A stretch of 28,093 bases of DNA, taken from contig JAFYOA010000040.1 of assembly GCA_017547865.1 (NCBI GenBank), positions 1-28,093 of the forward strand, written 5' to 3'. The notes under the pieces were generated by a model that saw only the letters and a list, made by a program, of their open reading frames with translations, made no database searches and was not told the DNA's origin. This document shows positions 6,937 through 14,061 of the stretch, piece by piece. This stretch comes from Clostridia bacterium (GTDB lineage: Bacteria; Bacillota_A; Clostridia; Oscillospirales; Acutalibacteraceae). Each line of letters opens with the position of its first letter. Within the stretch, counting starts at the first letter, position 1. Both the position numbers and the translations under genes were made by a program.

Positions 6937-8022
6937 ATGACCCCCAGCACAAAAGAAACCATGCTCGATCTCATCAAGGATCTCTCCGAAGCCAAAGCCC
7001 CCTCCGGCTTTGAAGACGAAGCCGTGGCGGTGGCCCGCCGTTTTGCAGAAGACTTTGCCGACGCCAAAGAAGACAGTCTGCGCAACCTTTACCTGTACCC
7101 CAAAAACTTTTCCGGCGAAAAACCGGTGTTCATGCTGGATGCCCACGGCGACGAAGTGGGCATGATGGTACAGGCCATCAAGCCCAACGGTACCCTGCGC
7201 TTCCTGCCCCTTGGCGGCTGGAGCCCCAACACCCTGCCGGCTTCCAAGGTATGGGTGCGCACCAAAACCGGCAAGTTTATTCCCGGCGTTGTGGCCGCCC
7301 CGCCCCCGCATTTTATTACAGAAGCCGACCGCAACCGTGCCGCCGACCCCTCCACCCTGGTCATTGACATTGGTGCTTCCTCTGCACAGGAAGCGGTGGA
7401 AGCCTACGGCGTGCGCATCGGCGAGCCGGTGGTCTCTGCGGTGGATTTCACCTACGATGAAGAACACGACCGGATGCTGGGCAAGGCGTTTGACTGCCGC
7501 GTAGGCTGCGCCGCCATGCTGGAGACTCTGCATCGCCTGGCCGATGAAGATCTGCCCGTGGATCTGTGCGGCGTGCTGTCTTCGCAGGAAGAAGTGGGCG
7601 ACCGCGGCGTGCAGGTCTCTGTTAACACCGTAAAGCCCGCCGTGGCCATTGCTTTTGAAGGCTGCCCCGCAGACGATACCTTTACCGAACCCTACATGAC
7701 CCAGACCGCCGTGGGCAAAGGCCCCATGATCCGCTTTATGGATCGCTCCATGATCGCCAATCCCCGTTTTATGCGCTACACCATTGACCTGGCAGAGCAG
7801 CTGAACATTCCCCTGCAGACCAGCGTACGCAGCGGCGGCGGCAACAACGGCGCCGTCATCAACCTGCAGAACGGCGGCATCCCGGTCATCGTGGTGGGTG
7901 TGCCGGTGCGGTACATCCACTCTCATTACGGCTGGGCAAGCTACGCCGATGTAGAAGCAGCGGTAGACCTGGCCATCGCCGTGGTGAAAAACATGACGCC
8001 GGAAGTGCTGGCTTCTTTCTAA
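6937..8022 (+). CDS. M42 family metallo-aminopeptidase
   Basis: A 361-residue cytoplasmic di-metal peptidase of the M42 (glutamyl aminopeptidase / FrvX / TET) family, which trims N-terminal residues from peptides. Metal-site motifs appear in order: DAHGDEVG, KAFDCRVG (bridging Asp), SSQEEVGDRG (catalytic Glu plus ligand Glu), FEGCPADD and PVRYIHSHYG (ligand His). Where many members have Asp in the fourth motif this one has Glu, an accepted variation for the ligand. The start is fixed by AAGAAGGG before ATG. The sialidase-like gene follows after 11 bp and is very probably cotranscribed. Confidence 0.92.
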   Translation: MTPSTKETMLDLIKDLSEAKAPSGFEDEAVAVARRFAEDFADAKEDSLRNLYLYPKNFSGEKPVFMLDAHGDEVGMMVQAIKPNGTLRFLPLGGWSPNTLPASKVWVRTKTGKFIPGVVAAPPPHFITEADRNRAADPSTLVIDIGASSAQEAVEAYGVRIGEPVVSAVDFTYDEEHDRMLGKAFDCRVGCAAMLETLHRLADEDLPVDLCGVLSSQEEVGDRGVQVSVNTVKPAVAIAFEGCPADDTFTEPYMTQTAVGKGPMIRFMDRSMIANPRFMRYTIDLAEQLNIPLQTSVRSGGGNNGAVINLQNGGIPVIVVGVPVRYIHSHYGWASYADVEAAVDLAIAVVKNMTPEVLASF

Positions 8023-8033
8023 AAGATAACCCC

Positions 8034-8975
8034 ATGAAACTGCTTCGAAAAGAACTGATTTTGCCCACACCGCCCCCTACACCCCAGTGCCACGCCTCCA
8101 CCGTTGCGGTGGTGAACGGCACCCCGGTGGCGGCCTGGTTTGCCGGCACAAAAGAAAGTGCCGCCGATGTGAAAATATGGGTCAGCCGCCGGGAAGAAAC
8201 CGGCTGGACACCTCCGCAGCCCGTGACCCCGGAGGAGAATATTCCCCACTGGAACCCGGTGCTGTTTGAAACGGATGACCACACCCTAAGCCTGTTTTAC
8301 AAACTGGGGTATACCATTCCCGGTTGGCACACCCGGGTGGTCTCTTCTGCCGATGGCGGAAAAACCTGGAACGCCCCGGTGCAGCTTGTGCCCGGAGACA
8401 CCACCGGCGGCCGCGGACCGGTGAAAAACAAACCCATCCGCACTGCTTCCGGGCGGCTTTTGGCCCCGGCCTCCTGTGAACAGGGCCGCTGGCGGGCGTT
8501 CATCGATGCTCTGAACGGAGAAAACTGGGAGAAAAAGCCCATTCCGGTGGAAGATGCCGCTGTGGGAATGATTCAGCCCAGCCTGTGGGAAGCCCCTGCC
8601 GGGCACATCCATGCACTTCTGCGCACCAATGCCGGCAAAATTTACCGCAGCGATTCTTTCGATGACGGCGAAACCTGGACCCCCGCCCGCCCCACAGAAA
8701 TGCCCAACAACAACAGCGGGCTGGACTGCGTGCGCACCGACGACGGCACTGTACTGCTGGTATGCAACCCCATTGCCGATAACTGGGGCGCCCGCTCGCC
8801 CCTGAGCCTGTTTGCTTCCAAAAACAACGGAGAAACCTTTGAAAAACTGCTGGATCTGGAGACCGAACCCGGAGAATACTCTTACCCCGCCATCATTGCC
8901 CGGGGCAATCGGGTGTTCATCACCTACACATATCGGCGGCAAAATGTAATGTTCTGCGAATTTCTGCTGGATTAA
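8034..8975 (+). CDS. Sialidase-like BNR-repeat protein
   Basis: A 313-residue protein of the BNR/sialidase-like beta-propeller fold. Asp-box type repeats are visible as SSADGGKTW, SDSFDDGETW and SKNNGETF, and a GGRGPVKNKPI stretch occurs near the middle. The FRIP motif of classical GH33 sialidases is absent, and so is a signal peptide, so it is probably cytoplasmic and acts on a small imported sugar. True sialidase activity is uncertain; another exo-glycosidase or lyase on the same fold is possible. It follows the M42 gene by 11 bp in one operon, with no strong ribosome site of its own. Confidence 0.8.
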   Translation: MKLLRKELILPTPPPTPQCHASTVAVVNGTPVAAWFAGTKESAADVKIWVSRREETGWTPPQPVTPEENIPHWNPVLFETDDHTLSLFYKLGYTIPGWHTRVVSSADGGKTWNAPVQLVPGDTTGGRGPVKNKPIRTASGRLLAPASCEQGRWRAFIDALNGENWEKKPIPVEDAAVGMIQPSLWEAPAGHIHALLRTNAGKIYRSDSFDDGETWTPARPTEMPNNNSGLDCVRTDDGTVLLVCNPIADNWGARSPLSLFASKNNGETFEKLLDLETEPGEYSYPAIIARGNRVFITYTYRRQNVMFCEFLLD

Positions 8976-8984
8976 ACCGCGCTT

Positions 8985-9016
8985 TTTTCCACACAAGTCT
9001 TGACCTGTGTGGAAAA
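8985..9016. promoter_or_regulatory. Candidate operator overlapping the MarR-gene -35 element
   Basis: TTTTCCACACA (8985-8995) and TGTGTGGAAAA (9006-9016) form a perfect 11-bp inverted repeat with a 10-bp spacer, and the -35 TTGACC lies within it. This suits a dimeric repressor, most simply the adjacent MarR protein. It could also fold as the 3' hairpin of the preceding transcript, but no U-tract follows. Confidence 0.6.
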
Positions 9017-9028
9017 TCGTACTATACT
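9000..9028 (+). promoter_or_regulatory. Strong promoter of the MarR gene
   Basis: TTGACC (9000-9005), a 17-nt spacer and TATACT (9023-9028). Just downstream TAACTGTTC is repeated directly at 9030-9038 and 9046-9054, another possible protein site. Confidence 0.85.
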
Positions 9029-9065
9029 GTAACTGTTCTGTAAAATAACTGTTCAGGAGAAAATT

Positions 9066-9512
9066 ATGTACGATCCGTTGGTATCTTCACGGCAATCGCG
9101 GCTTTTGTATGCTCGCATGTTCCAGCCTTTCACCCAACAATACGGCCTCACCCAGCCGGAGATCGATATTTTGTTGTTTCTGTACCAGAATCCGCCGCTC
9201 AACACAGCCCGGGACATTGCTGCTCGGCGCGGGCTGGCAAAATCCAATGTTTCCACCGCCATCGAGTCCCTTCGGCTGAAAGGCTATGTGCGGGTGGAAG
9301 ACGACCCCGACAGCCGCCGGGTGCGCCGTCTGTTTTTAACGGAAGAAAAACTGCCGGTGATGGAAGCCCTGCAGACCTGTCAGAAGCAGTATTTCTTCAG
9401 CCTGCTGGCGGGTTTTTCCGAAGAAGAAATGGAAACGCTTTTCCACCTTCTTACCCGCATGGCCGCGAATATTTCGGCCGAACTGGATCGTCTGGAAAAC
9501 GACGAAGAATAA
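9066..9512 (+). CDS. MarR family transcriptional regulator
   Basis: A 148-residue winged-helix regulator. The HTH region is about residues 45-75 (NTARDIAARRGLAKSNVSTAI) and the wing carries the typical DDPDSRRVRR. Helices at both ends would form the dimer. Length is normal for the family. GGAGA precedes ATG. It is alone between its own promoter and a terminator, and the inverted repeat over that promoter suggests autorepression. Its other targets could be the flanking operons; the ligand is unknown. Confidence 0.93.
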   Translation: MYDPLVSSRQSRLLYARMFQPFTQQYGLTQPEIDILLFLYQNPPLNTARDIAARRGLAKSNVSTAIESLRLKGYVRVEDDPDSRRVRRLFLTEEKLPVMEALQTCQKQYFFSLLAGFSEEEMETLFHLLTRMAANISAELDRLENDEE

Positions 9513-9519
9513 AAAATCA

Positions 9520-9556
9520 CGCCGGTGCCTCCGCAAAAGAGGTGCCGGCGTTTTTA
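9520..9556. terminator. Bidirectional intrinsic terminator
   Basis: CGCCGGTGCCTC pairs with GAGGTGCCGGCG (two wobbles), followed by TTTTTAATTTT on the plus strand and by GATTTTTTATT on the minus strand. It closes the MarR gene and the convergent PHP gene. Confidence 0.9.
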
Positions 9557-9584
9557 ATTTTATATCCGTATGTTCCTGCAGGCC

Positions 9585-11072
9585 TCAGCAACCCACCCAA
9601 ATGGGGGTAACAAAGGCGTACTGCATATTTTTCTGAGAAACCTCCAGGTGGTAGAACGCCGGGGCGTTGTCTGTATCCATAAAGGTGTTTTCCACTTCGT
9701 ACTGCGAGCAGGAAATGGCGCGGTGCACCTTATAGGCCTGGGAATGCCAGGGCTTCATGTGCTCGCTGTAGCCGTATTCGCACAGCTCGCCCAGGGTGCA
9801 GGTACGCTCGTGGCCGTTCACACAGATGGTCACTTCCGTATCTTTGCCGCCTTCCACTTCCAGCACCACAGCGCAGGTGGAGGGGTGCAGAGTGGACATA
9901 TTCTTCAGTGTGAAGCACTTCCAGGTGCATTCTTCTTCCGTACGGGAGAGGATGCGGTTATCCAGGTCATTCACGTCGTCAAAACCGGTGGTATCGGTGG
10001 TGCTGGGGGCCAGCACACTGCGCCCGCGGAAGCAAGGCTCGGCATCGATCAGTTTGCCGCCCTTTACCCGCACGGCGCCATCCCAGCGGTAGCCTTCTTC
10101 GGTGTTGTTGCCCCAGCCCATCTCCACGCGGAACTTAAACCGGGTGTCTTTTTCGCAGGGGGGCAGCATTTCGCCGCACACCACCTGCACGGGCTTCAGG
10201 TTTTTATACAGAACGATCTTGTCGATCTCGTACCCGGCTTTTACAGACCAGCGCACTTTCCGCTCGGCGGTCAGGGGCAGAATATCCCCCATCACGCCGT
10301 CGTTCAGGCGGAAATCACAAAAAATGCGGTCGCCGGTTACGGCGTAGGTATGGCGCTGCTGCAATGCCCGCCAAATGGCCTCGCGGGTCTTTTCCTCTGC
10401 CAGCACGGCCAGCTTGCCGTCTCCGTAAGAGCCGGGGTAGCCGGCGTGGTGGTCGGTGGAGCCCACAAAGCCGAAGTGGTTCCCCCGGCGCAGGCCTTCG
10501 TACACCGTGTTGTGGGTGTCGCGGGGGCCCATGTTGTGGTAGTAAGCGTAGGGTGCGGTCTCGCTCATGCCGCAGCCGTGTTTGGAGCACACCTCCACCA
10601 GCGGGGTGGTGGCTTCATTGTACAGATCCCAGTTGATGCCGCGGTAGCCGGGGGTGTAGCCGATGTGATGCGCCACCGTAATGGCAGGCACAGCAGCGGC
10701 TTCCCGCAGGGCGGCGGGGCTGTCCCGGTACACCAGGGGCAGTTCATCGCTGGGAGAAACAATGTGGTGGTCTCCGTACAGGCTGGAGTGCATCTCATAT
10801 GCCTGGAAAGTCACCAGATCACCGGTGTTGGCGGCAGCCACTTCGGCACGCACATTTTCCCAGTTATCCCGCAGCTTTTTAAAGCCGACCTCATGGAAAT
10901 CGATGGTAAAGGCGGTATCGGGATTGCGCTCCATGATATCCGGCCACATGGCATGGCCTGTTACAGCGCAGAAATCCAGGTGCGCAGCGGCACGGCGCAG
11001 GGCGTTGGCCTGGCTGCCGTAACCGTAAGTAATGCCGCAGTGATTATGCAAATCTCCCCAGTAAAGTGCCAT
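9585..11072 (-). CDS. PHP / DUF3604-like metal-dependent hydrolase
   Basis: A 495-residue protein. It opens with YWGDLHNHCG (His9, His11), the first metal motif of PHP-type hydrolases and of DUF3604 proteins. Further His/Asp motifs follow in order: VTGHAMW, AYEMHSS, VAHHIGY and STDHHAGYPGSYGDG. The last third is beta-rich and lacks such motifs, so it is probably an accessory domain. The reaction is likely hydrolysis of a phosphoester or related bond, but no substrate is known to me. AAGGAGG lies before ATG. It is the third gene of the leftward HAD / 53-aa / PHP operon. Codon use matches the neighbours. Confidence 0.8.
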   Translation of the reverse strand: MALYWGDLHNHCGITYGYGSQANALRRAAAHLDFCAVTGHAMWPDIMERNPDTAFTIDFHEVGFKKLRDNWENVRAEVAAANTGDLVTFQAYEMHSSLYGDHHIVSPSDELPLVYRDSPAALREAAAVPAITVAHHIGYTPGYRGINWDLYNEATTPLVEVCSKHGCGMSETAPYAYYHNMGPRDTHNTVYEGLRRGNHFGFVGSTDHHAGYPGSYGDGKLAVLAEEKTREAIWRALQQRHTYAVTGDRIFCDFRLNDGVMGDILPLTAERKVRWSVKAGYEIDKIVLYKNLKPVQVVCGEMLPPCEKDTRFKFRVEMGWGNNTEEGYRWDGAVRVKGGKLIDAEPCFRGRSVLAPSTTDTTGFDDVNDLDNRILSRTEEECTWKCFTLKNMSTLHPSTCAVVLEVEGGKDTEVTICVNGHERTCTLGELCEYGYSEHMKPWHSQAYKVHRAISCSQYEVENTFMDTDNAPAFYHLEVSQKNMQYAFVTPIWVGC

Positions 11073-11086
11073 CTTCGCTTCCTCCT

Positions 11087-11248
11087 TTACAGCAGGGTGT
11101 ATTCAAAACATTCAAAATGCAGGCGGGAATTCAAATCTGTCCCCTCCGGCAGCAGAGCCAGCGCAATGAACAGGTCGTTTCCGTCGGTATCCTGCAGGGT
11201 GGCGTATTCGCCTTCAACTTTGATCACAACATAATCTTTCGGTTCCAT
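11087..11248 (-). CDS. 53-aa protein between the HAD and PHP genes
   Basis: A small acidic protein read from ATG at 11248 after AAGGAGGAACAT, ending in TAA. It starts MEPKDYVVIKVEGEYATL and ends HFECFEYTLL. The pattern of beta strands, a DG turn and LLPEGTDL resembles small OB/SH3-like proteins of the DUF3006 kind, but the match is only by eye. It is spaced 14 bp from the PHP gene and 10 bp from the HAD gene, both with good ribosome sites, so it is expressed as part of the operon and may bind or regulate a partner enzyme. It is easy to miss because of its size. Confidence 0.75.
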   Translation of the reverse strand: MEPKDYVVIKVEGEYATLQDTDGNDLFIALALLPEGTDLNSRLHFECFEYTLL

Positions 11249-11258
11249 ATGTTCCTCC

Positions 11259-11975
11259 TTATTTCACCGCCGGCAGATTTTCCGCCCAGGCGATCAAATC
11301 TTCCAGTGTACCCTGGGGCACACCGGCAATATCCACGTGTTTTTCGTCTTCCAAAAAGTCCGTGACCATAAACATTTCCACGCCAAGCTTGGCGGCGCTC
11401 AAGTCGTCATCGGTATTGTTGCCCACCATGTAGCACTGTTCCGGGGCTTTGCCAATGACCGCACACACTTCCTCAAAATACCGGGGGTTCGGCTTGCAGA
11501 AATGGCTGTTTTCGTAGGTGGTCACATAATCAAAATCTTCCGGCGTAAGGCCAATCCAAGAAAGGCGGGTACGCACTGCCACCAGCGGGAACACCGGGTT
11601 GGTGGCCAGAACAACGGTATAGCCCTTTTTGCGCAGAATGGGCAGCACCCGGGCCGCCACATTGCTTTCTTTGGTGATGGCCTGCACTTCGCGGAATTCC
11701 TTGGTGTAAAAATCGTCGCACTGGGCTTCGAAATCGCCCAAAGGACGACCCAAAAGCTTTTCAAAGGTCTGCCAGAAACGTTCCCGGTTGGTCATGGTGC
11801 CATCGTTGGCGATCATGGCCATAGTGCCGTTCCATACACCGCCGATGATGGTGTCTTTATCGTACCCCAGGGGAATAAAGCGCATGGCCAGACGGGAGAA
11901 ATAGGCCTTGATAAACGTATTCTGATCCATGGGCAGCAGGGTGCCGTCCAGGTCGAAGAGAATGGTATTCCGCAT
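11259..11975 (-). CDS. HAD superfamily hydrolase (phosphatase)
   Basis: A 238-residue HAD phosphatase with all four motifs: FDLDGT (nucleophile Asp8, Asp10), ATNP (motif II), FCKPNP (Lys of motif III) and GNNTDDD (motif IV). The long helical segment after motif I is a C1 cap, typical of phosphoglycolate- or sugar-phosphate-phosphatase relatives. The start at 11975 follows GGAAAGGAAATTTC; an upstream in-frame ATG gives a hydrophobic stretch without a ribosome site. It is first in a leftward operon with the 53-aa protein and the PHP hydrolase, suggesting a phosphorylated intermediate is processed by two hydrolases. Confidence 0.9.
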   Translation of the reverse strand: MRNTILFDLDGTLLPMDQNTFIKAYFSRLAMRFIPLGYDKDTIIGGVWNGTMAMIANDGTMTNRERFWQTFEKLLGRPLGDFEAQCDDFYTKEFREVQAITKESNVAARVLPILRKKGYTVVLATNPVFPLVAVRTRLSWIGLTPEDFDYVTTYENSHFCKPNPRYFEEVCAVIGKAPEQCYMVGNNTDDDLSAAKLGVEMFMVTDFLEDEKHVDIAGVPQGTLEDLIAWAENLPAVK

Positions 11976-12029
11976 GAAATTTCCTTTCCACAAAAACAGA
12001 TGCAGCCAAATAAACAAAGGCTCGTTTGC

Positions 12030-12044
12030 TATGATTTAATCATA
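12030..12044. promoter_or_regulatory. Palindrome at the start of the HAD-operon transcript
   Basis: TATGATTTAATCATA is a perfect 7+1+7 palindrome just downstream of the -10 element of the leftward promoter. Its position suits a repressor operator. Confidence 0.5.
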
Positions 12045-12047
12045 TTT

Positions 12048-12083
12048 ATTTTACAAAACCCCGGCGGCAAATACAAGCCCCGG
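12048..12083 (-). promoter_or_regulatory. Promoter of the HAD / 53-aa / PHP operon
   Basis: Minus-strand TTGTAT (12076-12071), a 17-nt spacer and TAAAAT (12053-12048). It matches the promoter at 6801-6836 at 32 of 36 positions. Confidence 0.75.
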
Positions 12084-12151
12084 CCAAAAAAATTCACATT
12101 TGCCTTGTGCAGTCTCACAAAAATAAAAAAGCAAATTCGTCATGTTGCCAC

Positions 12152-12180
12152 TTGTATTTTTCTCTTGCGGAATGTATCAT
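12152..12180 (+). promoter_or_regulatory. Promoter of the tetR-nagA operon
   Basis: TTGTAT (12152-12157), a 17-nt spacer and TATCAT (12175-12180), about 33 nt before the TetR start. Confidence 0.75.
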
Positions 12181-12196
12181 GTAACTAACCAGTTAC
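12181..12196. promoter_or_regulatory. TetR operator candidate
   Basis: GTAACT-AACC-AGTTAC is a perfect inverted repeat directly after the -10 element and over the probable transcription start. It is well placed for autorepression by the TetR protein encoded next. Confidence 0.7.
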
Positions 12197-12213
12197 CTGA
12201 GAAAGGAGCCGCC

Positions 12214-12861
12214 ATGGAACCCAGCAGCGAGGGCCGCGCCCAGCGGACAAAACAGAATATTCTGCAGGCCGCGGAGGAGATTTTTGCCGCCAAAGGGCTG
12301 GATGGCGCCCGGGTGGACGACATTGCTGCCGCCGCCGGCGCCAACAAACGGATGCTCTACGCCTATTTTGGCAGCAAAGAACAGCTGTACCAAACCGTAC
12401 TGGAAAACGTGTACCGTCGTTTGGGCGACTGCGAAGCCGCTCTTCCCCAAACCGATAATGTACAGGAAGCCATTGGGGCTTTGGTGCAGGTCTACTTTGA
12501 CTTTTTGGTAAGTGACCCCCACTATGTGCGCATGGTTACCTGGGAAAACCTGTACGAGGCCCGGCACTTTGACAATGCCGGTCTTTCTGCCATTCGTGAC
12601 CCCATGCGCCGCACCATGCGGGAACTGCTGCAGAAAGGCAAGGCCCAGGGAATTTTCCGGCAGGATGCCGAGGAAGAGCAGGTGCTCACCACCCTGTTTG
12701 CCTGCACGTTCAATTATTTTTCCAATATCCACACCATGTCTCGTGTAATGAAAACCGACCTGCGCACCGAAGAAGCCATGCAGGCACGGGCGAAAAACAT
12801 TACCGAAACACTGCTTTGCTACTTAACCCACCCCACAGAAAGGACGGACGAACATGAATAA
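12214..12861 (+). CDS. TetR/AcrR family regulator
   Basis: A 215-residue repressor. The N-terminal TetR HTH is clear: TKQNILQAAEEIFAAKGLDGA, then VDDIAAAAGANKRMLYAYFGSKEQLY. The helical C-terminal domain for ligand and dimerisation is of normal length and includes a YFDFLVSDPHYVRMVTWEN stretch common in this family. AAAGGAG precedes the ATG. Its last 8 nt overlap the start of nagA, so the two are translationally coupled and the regulator very probably controls the amino-sugar genes behind it. The ligand might be an amino-sugar phosphate (inference). Confidence 0.93.
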   Translation: MEPSSEGRAQRTKQNILQAAEEIFAAKGLDGARVDDIAAAAGANKRMLYAYFGSKEQLYQTVLENVYRRLGDCEAALPQTDNVQEAIGALVQVYFDFLVSDPHYVRMVTWENLYEARHFDNAGLSAIRDPMRRTMRELLQKGKAQGIFRQDAEEEQVLTTLFACTFNYFSNIHTMSRVMKTDLRTEEAMQARAKNITETLLCYLTHPTERTDEHE

Positions 12862-14035
12862 ATTCACCCTCACCGGCGGCCGGGTCATCACCCCCATGCG
12901 CATCATCGAAAACGGCATGGTTACCGCCGAAAACGGCCTCATCACCTACGTTGGCCCCTACGATGCCGCCAAAGTAACCGGCGATGTGATCGACGTCTGC
13001 GGCCAGTACGTTTCCCCCGGCTGGATCGACATTCATTCCCACGGCGGCGGCGGCCACGACTTTATGGACGGCACTGAGGAAGCCTTCTTCGGCGCATTGG
13101 CCATGCACGCCAAGCACGGCACCGCCACTATGCTGCCCACTTCTCTGGCCTGCTCCGATGAAGAGCTCATCGCCCTGTTCGAGCTCTTCCGCAAGGTAAA
13201 AGATGCCCCCCGCAAGGGTGCCGCCACCCCCGGCCTGCATTTGGAAGGCCCCTTCTTCTGCCAGACCTACCGCGGTGCCCAGGATCCCCGCTATGTCATT
13301 CCCCCCACCAAAGAGCATGTGGAAAAGCTGCTCGCCGCCGGCGAAGGTCTTATCCTGCGCTGGAGCGCCGCCCCGGAACTGCCCGGCGGTATGGAATTCG
13401 GCCGCTTGATGCGTGACCATGGCATTGTAGCCGCCATTGGCCACTCCGAAGCCACCGATGCCGTGGTGTGCGAAGCCATTGAAAACGGCTACAGCCTCAT
13501 CACCCACCTGTACTGCGGCATGAGCGGCCTCATCCGCATCAATTCGTACCGCTACCCCGGCGTTATCGAAAGCGGCTTCTTCTACGATGAGATCGCTTCC
13601 GAAATCATTGCCGACGGCTGCCACCTGCCCGCCAACATTCTGCGTCACTGCTACCGCAGCATCGGCACCAACCGCCTGGCTCTGATCACAGACTCCATGC
13701 GCGGCGCGGGTATGCCGGAGGGCGAAAGCCTGCTGGGCAGCCTGAAAGACGGCCAGAAGTGCATCATTGAAGACGGCGTAGCCAAAATGCCGGACCGCCA
13801 GGCATTTGCCGGCAGCGTAGCCACCGCCGACCGCCTGGTGCGCAATATGCGCGACCTGGCCGGTGCCCCCATCATCGACGCCGTGAAGATGATCTCCCTG
13901 ACCCCCGCCAAGCTGGTGGGCCTGAAGAGAAAAGGCATGCTGGCCATTGGCATGGATGCCGACTTCACGATTTTTGACGAGAACATCAACGTCTCCCGCA
14001 CCATTTCCGGCGGCGAGACGGTATACGAAGCATAA
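12854..14035 (+). CDS. nagA: N-acetylglucosamine-6-phosphate deacetylase
   Basis: A 393-residue amidohydrolase converting N-acetylglucosamine-6-phosphate (or a close analogue) to the amine plus acetate. The metal and catalytic residues are present: HSH at 61-63, Glu131 in LEGPFF, His197 in GHSEAT, His218 in THLYCGM, and catalytic Asp280 in ITDSMRGAG. Compared with classical NagA, THLYCGMSGL replaces THLFNAM, which may tune the substrate. The start overlaps the end of tetR (ATGAATAA), with AAAGGA before it. It is cytoplasmic and acts before the NagB-like protein encoded next. Confidence 0.92.
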   Translation: MNKFTLTGGRVITPMRIIENGMVTAENGLITYVGPYDAAKVTGDVIDVCGQYVSPGWIDIHSHGGGGHDFMDGTEEAFFGALAMHAKHGTATMLPTSLACSDEELIALFELFRKVKDAPRKGAATPGLHLEGPFFCQTYRGAQDPRYVIPPTKEHVEKLLAAGEGLILRWSAAPELPGGMEFGRLMRDHGIVAAIGHSEATDAVVCEAIENGYSLITHLYCGMSGLIRINSYRYPGVIESGFFYDEIASEIIADGCHLPANILRHCYRSIGTNRLALITDSMRGAGMPEGESLLGSLKDGQKCIIEDGVAKMPDRQAFAGSVATADRLVRNMRDLAGAPIIDAVKMISLTPAKLVGLKRKGMLAIGMDADFTIFDENINVSRTISGGETVYEA

Positions 14036-14061
14036 AACAAAATTACAGGAGGATTTTTCCC

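Noticed and set aside
8976..9016. An intrinsic terminator for the sialidase-like gene
   Set aside because: The stem is perfect but no U-tract follows it, and it encloses a good -35 element; an operator is the better reading.
9570..11234. A 554-codon plus-strand frame opposite the PHP gene
   Set aside because: It lacks a ribosome site and is a shadow of a gene with clear metal motifs.
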